A stretch of 64,000 nucleotides of DNA from JBKECO01 sp047974745 (GTDB lineage: Bacteria; Bacillota; Clostridia; Lachnospirales; Lachnospiraceae): positions 1 to 64,000 of the forward strand of contig JBKECO010000021.1 of the NCBI GenBank assembly GCA_047974745.1, given 5' to 3'. The notes under the pieces are model-generated. The model had not been told where the DNA came from, did not search any database, and saw only the letters and a program-made list of their open reading frames with translations. Of this stretch, positions 50,621 through 58,499 are shown piece by piece. Position 1 is the first letter of the stretch; each line of letters opens with the position of its first letter. Both the position numbers and the translations under genes were made by a program.

Positions 50621-50651
50621 ACATAGTTTTCATACCACATAACTATGATAT
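50621..50651 (+). promoter_or_regulatory. Shared start-site element, copy 2
   Basis: CATAGT(N2)TCATAC(N3)ATAACTA(N)GATAT, four bases after the -10 box, as in front of cysK (14087-14117). In this copy CATAGTT and AACTATG also form an inverted repeat. It probably is the operator of a common sulfur regulator. Confidence 0.65.
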
Positions 50652-50671
50652 ATAAGAAGGGAGACAGTGTA

Positions 50672-50797
50672 ATGCGAATTAGTACGGATCGATTTCATAA
50701 GTCAGAATTAAAAAATCTAGAATTGAATAGAATGTGTTGTTGCTGTAAGTCTGTATGTATGAATACGGTCTATTTTTCGTATGCACTGTGTACCTGA
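50672..50797 (+). CDS. Leader peptide with four consecutive Cys codons
   Basis: A 41-residue frame: MRISTDRFHKSELKNLELNR, then MCCCCKSVCM and NTVYFSYALCT. Codons 22-25 are TGT TGT TGC TGT (50735-50746), and two more Cys follow, the last next to the stop. AGAAGGGAG at 50655-50663 is the ribosome binding site. The frame stands between a strong promoter and a terminator stem, with the operon's first large gene 154 bases after its stop. It is best read as a cysteine sensor: at low Cys-tRNA the ribosome stalls in the Cys run and leaves the 3' end of the frame free to pair with the terminator. Confidence 0.75.
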   Translation: MRISTDRFHKSELKNLELNRMCCCCKSVCMNTVYFSYALCT

Positions 50798-50865
50798 AAC
50801 GGAATTTGCAGAAACAAGGAACTTAATTCTGCGCAGGTATCCATCGCGATACCTGCTATTTTTTT
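50790..50865 (+). promoter_or_regulatory. Transcription attenuator responding to the Cys leader
   Basis: Terminator: GCAGGTATC (50833-50841) and GATACCTGC (50848-50856) form a perfect 9-bp stem, followed by TATTTTTTT. Competing antiterminator: GTACCTG (50790-50796, covering the last Cys, Thr and part of the stop codon) can pair with CAGGTAT (50834-50840), stacked on GCAGAA (50808-50813) with TTCTGC (50827-50832). A ribosome finishing the leader covers 50790-50797 and favours termination; one stalled in the Cys run at 50735-50746 leaves it free and favours read-through. Pairings were drawn by hand; no folding energies were calculated. Confidence 0.7.
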
Positions 50866-50951
50866 GGCTCAAATTCCAAAAATCGTAGAAAAAATCATAG
50901 TGAAAAATCGTAGGGAACATTACAAATTCAAAAAAAGATTAGGAGAGAGAA

Positions 50952-52412
50952 ATGGGACATCCAACAATTTATCCAACGGGAGCAACATTATATGATCCCC
51001 AAAAAGCGTACAGCGGATATACGATCTATCAGGCAGCAGGACATGGAGCACTTTTAGTTGATATGAATGGAAATGAAGTGCAGCTCTGGAAAGGACTGAG
51101 TGGTTTTCCAAATAAGATGTTACCAGGTGGCTATGTACTTGGAAGTACAGGGCAAAGAAATGTAAAGCACGGAGTTCAGGACGAGATCGACCTGGTTCAG
51201 GTGAATTGGGAGGGAAATGTTGTCTGGAAATTCAATCAGAATGAGTGGATCGAGGATCCGGGTGAAGAACCCCAATGGATGGCCAGACAGCATCATGATT
51301 ATCAGAGAGAAGGCTCCACGACAGGATATTTTGCTCCTGGTCAAGAGCCAAAGTCACTGGAAGGGAATACACTGATCCTGGTTCATGAGAATGTGATCAA
51401 TACGAAAATATCCGATAAAAATCTCCTGGATGATAAGATCATCGAGGTGGACTGGGAGGGAAACATCCTATGGGAGTGGCGCCCAAATGAACATTTCGAT
51501 GAATTGGGATTTGGCGAAGCGGCGAAAAAGGTATTATATCAGGATCCAAATTTCAGACCCTCAGGAGGTGGAATGGGAGACTGGCTTCATATCAATTCCA
51601 TGTCGACACTGGGTGAAAATATCTGGTATGACCGGGGTGACGAACGCTTTCATCCAGACAATATCATCTGGGACTCCAGGGAGGCGAACATACTGGCTAT
51701 CACAGATAAAAGAACAGGCAGCATCGTCTGGCGAATCGGACCGGATTATGATACAAGTCCAGAACTTAAGAAACTTGGATGGATCATCGGACAGCATCAT
51801 GTGCATATGATTCCCAAGGGACTTCCGGGAGAAGGAAATATTTTGATTTTTGACAACGGAGGCTGGGCTGGCTATGGAGCACCGAATCCTTCTTCGTCAG
51901 ATGGACGAATGAATGCAAAAAGAGACTATTCCAGAATCCTTGAGATCGACCCGGTTTCACTTGAAATCGTCTGGCAGTATACACCGACCGAAGCGGGATT
52001 CGTCAGTCCATTGGATTCCTCCAGATTTTATTCTCCTTTTGTCAGCAGTGCACAGCGCCTTCCGAATGGGAATACGCTGATTACGGAAGGGTCGGATGGC
52101 AGGCTCATCGAAGTGACAAAGGAACATGAGACGGTATGGGAATATATTTCACCCTATCGATCTTCCTTTGGGGGACCAAACCAGATGAATATGGTCTATC
52201 GTGCATACCGAGTGCCTTATCACTGGATACCGCAGCTGGACAGACCCCTTGAGATGCCCATCGAACCAATAGATATCAAGACATTTCGTGTGCCGAATGC
52301 CGCTGCGTCAGGGGGCGGAAGAGAAACCTTTGTGGCAGGGATCAAAGAGAATAAACAAGATGATTCCGATGGGATCTTTTGCGTCATCTCGGATACAGAT
52401 AAGAAAATATAA
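50952..52412 (+). CDS. Arylsulfotransferase (ASST)-family protein, cytosolic
   Basis: 486 residues with the ASST beta-propeller pattern: repeated blades with VDWEGNILWEWRPNEHFDEL, VNWEGNVVWKFNQNEWIEDP and EIVWQYTP, and His-rich sites QHHDY, DWLHINSM and GQHHVHMIPKG where the family keeps its catalytic and binding residues. ASSTs move a sulfuryl group from an aryl sulfate to a phenolic acceptor without PAPS. Typical bacterial ASST is periplasmic; this one has no signal peptide. It leads an operon with a sulfonate/taurine-type importer behind a Cys-rich leader, so it may release or transfer sulfate from imported sulfate esters for sulfur supply. AGGAGAG precedes ATG 50952. Confidence 0.85.
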   Translation: MGHPTIYPTGATLYDPQKAYSGYTIYQAAGHGALLVDMNGNEVQLWKGLSGFPNKMLPGGYVLGSTGQRNVKHGVQDEIDLVQVNWEGNVVWKFNQNEWIEDPGEEPQWMARQHHDYQREGSTTGYFAPGQEPKSLEGNTLILVHENVINTKISDKNLLDDKIIEVDWEGNILWEWRPNEHFDELGFGEAAKKVLYQDPNFRPSGGGMGDWLHINSMSTLGENIWYDRGDERFHPDNIIWDSREANILAITDKRTGSIVWRIGPDYDTSPELKKLGWIIGQHHVHMIPKGLPGEGNILIFDNGGWAGYGAPNPSSSDGRMNAKRDYSRILEIDPVSLEIVWQYTPTEAGFVSPLDSSRFYSPFVSSAQRLPNGNTLITEGSDGRLIEVTKEHETVWEYISPYRSSFGGPNQMNMVYRAYRVPYHWIPQLDRPLEMPIEPIDIKTFRVPNAAASGGGRETFVAGIKENKQDDSDGIFCVISDTDKKI

Positions 52413-52429
52413 GGGATGGGAGAATAAAG

Positions 52430-53491
52430 ATGCATATTGAATTACAACATATCAATAAAAGCTTTGGCTCCTTTCAGGCATCTAAGGACATAAGCTTTGG
52501 TATTGAACAGGGTAAATTAGTAGCATTACTTGGACCCAGCGGCAGTGGTAAGACCACTATCCTTCGCATGATCGCAGGACTCGAGCATCAGGATTCCGGA
52601 GATATTTATATCCAGGGAAAAAAGATGAATTCTGTTCCTGTCTGTGACAGGGGAATCGGTTTCGTTTTTCAAAATTATGCACTTTTTCCCTATTATACTG
52701 TTTTTGATAATATTGCATACGGGCTGAAGCTTAGAAAAATGAACAAGGTGCAGATCAAAGAAAGGGTGGAAGAACTACTAGAGCTGGTGGGCTTGAAAAA
52801 TCTGGGCGATCGCTATCCAGATCAGCTTTCTGGAGGGCAAAGGCAGCGAGTTGCTTTTGCCAGAGCCCTGGCACCAAAGCCAAATGTGCTTTTGCTGGAT
52901 GAGCCATTTGCGGCCATTGATGCAAAGGTAAGGCAGGAGCTTCGCAGCTGGCTAAGGGATATGATCCACAAGATTGGAATCACGAGCATTTTTGTGACAC
53001 ATGATCAGGAGGAGGCGGTGGAGGTGGCAGATGAAATCATCATCACCAACCATGGGAGAGTCGAACAAAAGGGAAGCCCCAAAGAGATCTATCGAAATCC
53101 AAAGACTCCATTTACAGCACGTTTCATGGGTCACTCTCTGATCATTCCGGATTTTGGGCGATTACATGGATTCCGTCATGACGAGACCTATCAGAAGGCT
53201 GTGATACGACCGGAATTCGTAAAGGTCGTGAAAATGAATCATGCAAAGTACAAAAACAGCGCCTATGAAAATGGTCGGATCCGGGATATTTCATTTCGTG
53301 GAAGCGCATACAGACTGACAGTTGAGGTGGGCGAGATACTTTTGCAGACAACCAGAACCCTGGATCAGGAGCCGGTAACGGTGGGGGAAGAGGTAAAAGT
53401 ACTGATCTATCAACTGTATGCATTTAACGAAAGCAAAGTGGAATTGATACAAAACTCCGCCTTACAAGAAGGTGAGATGTACTATATCTAG
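52430..53491 (+). CDS. ABC ATPase with C-terminal TOBE-like domain
   Basis: 353 residues. The ATPase core has Walker A GPSGSGKTT, Q-loop FVFQNYALFPYYTVFDNIAY, signature LSGGQRQR, Walker B LLLDEPFAAID and H-loop FVTHDQEEA. From residue ~240 a regulatory TOBE-like domain follows (AVIRPEFVKV, GRIRDISFRGSAYRLTVEVG), as in CysA/PotA-type ATPases; plain TauB/SsuB proteins lack it. The small-molecule effect on such a domain is unknown. It follows the ASST gene by 17 bases and energises the next permease. Confidence 0.9.
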   Translation: MHIELQHINKSFGSFQASKDISFGIEQGKLVALLGPSGSGKTTILRMIAGLEHQDSGDIYIQGKKMNSVPVCDRGIGFVFQNYALFPYYTVFDNIAYGLKLRKMNKVQIKERVEELLELVGLKNLGDRYPDQLSGGQRQRVAFARALAPKPNVLLLDEPFAAIDAKVRQELRSWLRDMIHKIGITSIFVTHDQEEAVEVADEIIITNHGRVEQKGSPKEIYRNPKTPFTARFMGHSLIIPDFGRLHGFRHDETYQKAVIRPEFVKVVKMNHAKYKNSAYENGRIRDISFRGSAYRLTVEVGEILLQTTRTLDQEPVTVGEEVKVLIYQLYAFNESKVELIQNSALQEGEMYYI

Positions 53492-53527
53492 AGGCATGAT
53501 AGTTAACTGATGAAATGGGAGATTACA

Positions 53528-54286
53528 ATGAAAAAAATTTTAATACGTCTGCTGCAGCATGGTCTGCTTTCCAGTCTCGTACTGCTGGCAGTCTGGTATG
53601 TGGGAGCAAAGTTCTATACAGATGATTTTCTTCCAGGACCTATGGCTACCCTTCAGGGAGCAGTGGAAATCATTCAAAAAGGTGTATTGTGGCAGGATAT
53701 CACAGTCAGTATGGGACGAGTTCTCAAGGGGTGGTCATTAGGCATGCTGGTGGCAGTTCCGTTAGGGCTCTGCATAGGGGCATTTCGGCGAGTCAGCTAT
53801 ATAATAGAGCCCCTCATCAATTTCTTTCGTTTTGTTCCGGCGATTGGCTTTATAACACTTTTCCTGTTGTGGTTCGGTGTAGGGGAAGCCTCGAAAGTGG
53901 CATTGATCTTTTATGCAACTATTTTTCCGATTTTAATCAACACGATCGCAGGGGTGCACAGTGTAGATCCCTCCCTGATCGAAGCTTCTCAGTCACTGGG
54001 AGCAAAACGTCAGGAAACATTTTTTCATGTGCTGGTTCCGTCAGCGGTTCCCGGAATTTTTACAGGAATCAGATTGGGGCTGAGCGGAGCGATCATCTGT
54101 ATCGTAGCGGCGGAAATGCTGGCTGCCTCAGAAGGACTGGGCTATCTTATTTACACTTCCCGCATCTATTATAGAACGGACTGGATCTTTGTTGGTATCT
54201 TTACCCTGGGCATCATAGGATTCACCCTGGATCGTCTGATGCAGCTATTCGGACGAAAAGCACTGAAAAGATATGGCATACGATAA
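53528..54286 (+). CDS. ABC permease, SsuC/TauC-like
   Basis: About 252 residues with six membrane segments (LLQHGLLSSLVLLAVWYVGA first). The family pattern is RVLKGWSLGMLVAVPLGLCI, FFRFVPAIGFITLFLLWFGVGE and EASQSLGAKRQETFFHVLVP (EAA loop). Imports sulfonate-, taurine- or nitrate-like organic anions in related systems. GGGAG precedes ATG 53528; the ATG at 53510 is less likely. Second subunit of the sulfur-scavenging importer. Confidence 0.9.
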   Translation: MKKILIRLLQHGLLSSLVLLAVWYVGAKFYTDDFLPGPMATLQGAVEIIQKGVLWQDITVSMGRVLKGWSLGMLVAVPLGLCIGAFRRVSYIIEPLINFFRFVPAIGFITLFLLWFGVGEASKVALIFYATIFPILINTIAGVHSVDPSLIEASQSLGAKRQETFFHVLVPSAVPGIFTGIRLGLSGAIICIVAAEMLAASEGLGYLIYTSRIYYRTDWIFVGIFTLGIIGFTLDRLMQLFGRKALKRYGIR

Positions 54287-54321
54287 AACATTACTACTTC
54301 ATTCGACAAAAAGGAGAAAAC

Positions 54322-55353
54322 ATGAAAAAATTAAAACAACTGACCTCGATTGCATTTATAGGAACAATGGCTCTGGTTCTTTCCGCCTGTGGCTCCGCTG
54401 CAGTAACAGGAGGGCAGTCGGCAAAGGATGAGGATACAAAGGAACAGACGGTCCGGGTTGCAGTTATGACAAATTCCGTAACCCAGTGGATCGCGGAGAT
54501 CGGTGATGAGCAGGATATATTCGAGCAAAATGGAATCGACATCGAAGTGACAGAGTTCGCAGCCGGTATCAATACAGCGGATGCAGTAACACTGGGACAG
54601 GCAGATATCGGATATATGGCGGATTACGCTGTTGTAAATCGAATTGGTTCGGTAGAAAACTCGAATCTGCGGATATTGGCAAGTACCCAGGAGGCAACAC
54701 AAAGCGGATCTGGAACGAAGCTCTTTGTAAATCCGGAGAAAATCAACCAGGTCAGCGATCTGGCGGGACTGGCCTTTGGTAGCGTTACGGGTACAGTCAA
54801 TGACTATTATATGGAAAAGACCTATGAGTTCGCGGGAATTTCCCCGGAAGACCAGAATATCATAAAAGTCAGTGATTTTTCCGCTGCGGTCGCTGCAGCA
54901 ACGACGGGAGATATCGATGCATTTTGGGCTTCGGGCACGGATGCACAAAAGCTGGAACAGGCAGGACTGGTTCCGATTCTTTCACTGACAGACCTGGGAA
55001 TCTATACGAATGCATTCCTGATCGCAGATGCAGAAGCAATAAAGGCTTCTCCAGAGAAGTTAGCGAATTATCTGAAGGCATACCAGGAAACACTGGACTG
55101 GATCTATGAGAATCAGGATGCTGCTGCGGATATCATTTCGGAAGAGATCAATGTGCCGGCAGACGTCTGGAAGGCTCAGTTCGCTGCATCAGAATATCGT
55201 CTGCAGCTCAAACAAAAGGATGTAGATACCATAGATACCCTGGAGCAATGGGAATTTAACAATGGAAATTTTGACAATGACTATGAGATCCGTGATTTCC
55301 TGAATGCTGACCTGCTGACATCAGTGGATTCGGATGCCGTTGATTATCAATAA
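54322..55353 (+). CDS. ABC substrate-binding lipoprotein of the sulfur operon
   Basis: 343 residues with a lipoprotein signal (FIGTMALVLSACGS, lipidated Cys in SACG). The SsuA/TauA-type fold reads VRVAVMTNSVTQWIAEIGDE, QDIFEQNGIDIEVTEFAAG, ADIGYMADYAVVN and VSDLAGLAFGSVTGTVNDYY. It binds the substrate outside the cell for the preceding transporter. Given the coupled ASST, aryl sulfates or other sulfate esters are candidate ligands next to sulfonates. AAGGAG precedes ATG 54322. Last gene of the operon, or followed at 75 bases by the SafE-type gene. Confidence 0.88.
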   Translation: MKKLKQLTSIAFIGTMALVLSACGSAAVTGGQSAKDEDTKEQTVRVAVMTNSVTQWIAEIGDEQDIFEQNGIDIEVTEFAAGINTADAVTLGQADIGYMADYAVVNRIGSVENSNLRILASTQEATQSGSGTKLFVNPEKINQVSDLAGLAFGSVTGTVNDYYMEKTYEFAGISPEDQNIIKVSDFSAAVAAATTGDIDAFWASGTDAQKLEQAGLVPILSLTDLGIYTNAFLIADAEAIKASPEKLANYLKAYQETLDWIYENQDAAADIISEEINVPADVWKAQFAASEYRLQLKQKDVDTIDTLEQWEFNNGNFDNDYEIRDFLNADLLTSVDSDAVDYQ

Positions 55354-55427
55354 GAATATCGGAACAGTCTCCATAACTTCTACAAATTCAAATATTATAA
55401 TGGGAAAATGAATAAGGAGGATGTTCT

Positions 55428-57785
55428 GTGGAAAAGAAACTTCGTAAAAAGCAAATACGTATTGGTGGTATGACCTGTGTCAGCTGTCAGGATGCAATTG
55501 AAAAAAAATTAAGAAATACAGCCGGCGTAAAGAGTGTCACTGTAAGCTACAAAAAAGGCCTGGCGGATCTGACCTATGATGAGGATGTGATTCGATTCAA
55601 AGAAATTCAGGCAGTCATTGAGAAACTGGGTTACCAGGTTCTTCTGGCAGGTGAAAAAGAAAATAAGAGCTTTGTAAGGATTGGGGCATATCTTTTTGCT
55701 ATCATCAGTCTGTATGCACTGTTGGACTATTTTGGCTTATTGAACAGACTGGTTCCAAGTCAGCTCGCCGACTCTAAAATGAGCTACGGAATGCTGCTTG
55801 TCATCGGACTGATCACATCGGTACACTGTATTGCAATGTGCGGAGGAATCAATCTTTCCCAATGTATTCCTTCCTCGGATCGTACAAAAACGGAAAACAG
55901 CAGAATAAATGCATTCCTGCCGGCTCTGCTGTACAATGCCGGAAGAGTGATCTCTTATACAGTGATAGGGTTCCTTCTTGGTGGTGTAGGATATCTGATC
56001 GGCGGTGGTGCAAACGTTGGCATTTCAGAATTTATTCAGGGGGTCCTGAAACTGATAGCAGGTGCTTTCATGGTCATTATGGGGATCAACATGCTTGGAA
56101 TCGTACCGGCTCTTCGTAGATTTCAACCCCGAATGCCCAAATTCATTTCCAAAAAAATCGGAGCCGAAAGATCTAAGACCAGCAGTCCTTTTTTTGTAGG
56201 GCTGCTCAATGGTCTGATGCCCTGCGGTCCCCTTCAGGCAATGCAGATCGTAGCATTGGCATCTGGAAATCCGGTTGCCGGAGGACTGTCCATGTTCTTC
56301 TTCAGCCTCGGAACCGTTCCGTTGATGCTTGGGCTTGGATCCATCGTGACCCTTCTTGGTCAAAAGTTCACCAAAAAAGTAATGTCTGTTGGTGCCGTTC
56401 TCGTGGTGGTGCTTGGCCTTGCCATGTTGTCCCAGGGAGGCAGCCTCTCCGGACTGTTCACACCACAGATACTGTTGACGGTCGTTATTGTCATTAGTGT
56501 TCTATATGTTATCGATCAGATCCCATTTCAAAAGCAATCCAGTTATATCCTGACAACGGCAGCTACTGCTATAGGGATCTTTTTTCTCATGTCCTTTTTG
56601 CATGGCGGTGGGATTGCAGGAAGTGCATCGGCTGGAGAGGGAGATGTGGCACAATCCACGGATGGTCTGCAGACAGTAAGCAGTACACTGGTCTCCGGAA
56701 GATATCCAAACATAACGGTGGCGAAGGATACCCCTGTACAGTGGATTATTGATGCACCAGCTGGAAGTGTGAATGGTTGCAATAACCGTTTTAGTATACC
56801 GGCACTTGACATCTCACAATACCAGTTAAAAACAGGTGAGAATATCATTGAATTTACCGCAGCAGAGGAGGGAGTCTATTCCTACACCTGTTGGATGGGA
56901 ATGGTAAGAGGAACTGTCACAGTGACAGATGGCGAAGTGAGTACGAATACTGCAACAGAATCGGAACAGACGACAGAATCAGAACAGACAACAGAATCAA
57001 CAGGAAATTCAGATTCAACAGGAAATTCAGAAACGACAACTTCTGATCAAGTTACAGATATTGCTGCAGCAGGTTATGTCATACCAACAGAGGATATCGC
57101 AATAGCAGAGGCAACCCTGTATCAGGATCAGTATCCGGTTCAGGAAGTCAGACTTGTGCTGACAGATGAGGGCTTTTCTCCATCCGTAGCTGTGGTGAAA
57201 GCGGGTCTTGATGTGCTGTGGACAATTACAGATACCAGGAGCGGAGAGAAGGAAGAGCTTCTGGTGCCACTGTATTCCACGAAGATCCCACTTGAAAAAG
57301 GCGAGAATCAACTCTCGTTTTATCCAACCGAAAGCTTTGATTTTTCCGATCAGAATAATTTATACTATGGGTATATCAAGGTCGTGGAGGATCTCGAGAA
57401 TATTGATATGGAAGCGGTCAAAAAAGAGGTGTCGGAATTTAAGACGCAGATCTATCCGGAGGAAGCATTTCAGGCAGCTGGCGGCTCATCAGCAGAAACT
57501 GCGGTATCTGAGGTGAAAGACGGCACTCAGTATGTCACCTCCAGCATGTCTTATAGTAGTTATGATTCCATCCAGATTACTTCTGGAATTCCAGTGGAGT
57601 GGACTTTAAATGTTCCAAGTGGTATGCTGAATGGGTGTAATGGCTCCATATATATTCCGGAATATGACATTACCATGGATTTACAGGAAGGCGATAATCT
57701 CATAGAATTTACTCCCGATTCCACAGGCACCTTTGGATTTAGCTGTTGGATGGGTATGGTAACAGGCAGTATTACAGTCCAGTAG
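55428..57785 (+). CDS. HMA - SafE/UreH-type membrane - triple cupredoxin fusion
   Basis: 785 residues, a multidomain metal-handling protein. Residues ~8-75 are a heavy-metal-associated domain with GGMTCVSCQDAIEKKL. Residues ~85-390 are about six to eight membrane helices of the UreH/SafE (sulfite exporter-like) family, with SVHCIAMCGGINLS and GLLNGLMPCGPLQAMQI. Two outside cupredoxin-like domains (~410-515 and ~705-785) share NGCN and C-W-M-G-M motifs with Cys and Met as possible copper ligands; a third, degenerate one lies between (~560-660), after a Thr/Ser/Glu linker. Start GTG 55428 follows AAGGAGG. It precedes a two-component pair by 11 bases. A copper-export or copper-delivery role is inferred. 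Confidence 0.83.
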   Translation: MEKKLRKKQIRIGGMTCVSCQDAIEKKLRNTAGVKSVTVSYKKGLADLTYDEDVIRFKEIQAVIEKLGYQVLLAGEKENKSFVRIGAYLFAIISLYALLDYFGLLNRLVPSQLADSKMSYGMLLVIGLITSVHCIAMCGGINLSQCIPSSDRTKTENSRINAFLPALLYNAGRVISYTVIGFLLGGVGYLIGGGANVGISEFIQGVLKLIAGAFMVIMGINMLGIVPALRRFQPRMPKFISKKIGAERSKTSSPFFVGLLNGLMPCGPLQAMQIVALASGNPVAGGLSMFFFSLGTVPLMLGLGSIVTLLGQKFTKKVMSVGAVLVVVLGLAMLSQGGSLSGLFTPQILLTVVIVISVLYVIDQIPFQKQSSYILTTAATAIGIFFLMSFLHGGGIAGSASAGEGDVAQSTDGLQTVSSTLVSGRYPNITVAKDTPVQWIIDAPAGSVNGCNNRFSIPALDISQYQLKTGENIIEFTAAEEGVYSYTCWMGMVRGTVTVTDGEVSTNTATESEQTTESEQTTESTGNSDSTGNSETTTSDQVTDIAAAGYVIPTEDIAIAEATLYQDQYPVQEVRLVLTDEGFSPSVAVVKAGLDVLWTITDTRSGEKEELLVPLYSTKIPLEKGENQLSFYPTESFDFSDQNNLYYGYIKVVEDLENIDMEAVKKEVSEFKTQIYPEEAFQAAGGSSAETAVSEVKDGTQYVTSSMSYSSYDSIQITSGIPVEWTLNVPSGMLNGCNGSIYIPEYDITMDLQEGDNLIEFTPDSTGTFGFSCWMGMVTGSITVQ

Positions 57786-57796
57786 GAGAGCAGCGA

Positions 57797-58498
57797 ATGT
57801 TTCAGACAAAAAAAAGTATATTGATCGTAGATGATGAACCCAAGATCCTAGAGGTCGTGATGGCTTTATTTGAGAAAAAAGGATATCGGACATATGCGGC
57901 GGAGACGGGAAAACAGGCATTACAGACTGCAGCTGCAGAGAATTTGTCCCTGATCATTCTCGATTTGATGCTTCCTGACATTTCTGGGGAAGAGGTATGC
58001 CGGCGTCTGCGTAACACTTCTCGCGTGCCTATTATCATGCTGACGGCCAAGTCGGAAGAAGATGATCTGCTGCGAGGTCTTGGGATCGGTGCAGATGACT
58101 ATCTGACAAAGCCCTTTAGTTTAAAGGAGCTTTACGCAAGAGCTGAAGCGATTCTGCGAAGAACACAGTCGGATCTGATACCACTTTCTGTCCGTAGTTC
58201 CTTTGGAAATGGTGATCTGACAGTTGATTTTGAGAAATATATTTTTTTAAAGGCAGGCCAGGAAGTGACCCTGACACCGAACGAGGCAAAGATCCTGGCT
58301 GCGATCATGAAATATCCGGGAAAAGTATATACAAGGGATGAACTGATCACAATTGCCCTTGGAGATGAATTCGATGGAAATGACCGTACGATCGATACAC
58401 ATATCAAGAATCTGAGGCAAAAAATCGAAGACAATCCCAAGGAACCCATTTATATAAAAACGGTACATCGAATCGGATATAAATTTGGAGGTGCTTAA
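57797..58498 (+). CDS. OmpR-family response regulator, metal locus
   Basis: 233 residues: receiver (KSILIVDDEPKILEVVMALF, phospho-Asp in LIILDLMLPDISG, Lys in DYLTKPFSLK) and winged helix (YTRDELITIALGDEFDGNDR, TIDTHIKNLRQKIEDNP, VHRIGYKFGG). GGAGAG precedes ATG 57797, which is preferred to the in-frame ATG at 57746 inside the upstream gene. It probably controls the HMA/SafE/cupredoxin gene according to metal level. Confidence 0.92.
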   Translation: MFQTKKSILIVDDEPKILEVVMALFEKKGYRTYAAETGKQALQTAAAENLSLIILDLMLPDISGEEVCRRLRNTSRVPIIMLTAKSEEDDLLRGLGIGADDYLTKPFSLKELYARAEAILRRTQSDLIPLSVRSSFGNGDLTVDFEKYIFLKAGQEVTLTPNEAKILAAIMKYPGKVYTRDELITIALGDEFDGNDRTIDTHIKNLRQKIEDNPKEPIYIKTVHRIGYKFGGA

Positions 58499-58499
58499 T

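Noticed and set aside
55428..57785. SafE-type protein as the sulfite exporter of the sulfur operon
   Set aside because: The HMA and cupredoxin domains and the coupled two-component genes fit metal handling better; a 75-base gap and its own strong ribosome binding site separate it from the sulfur operon.
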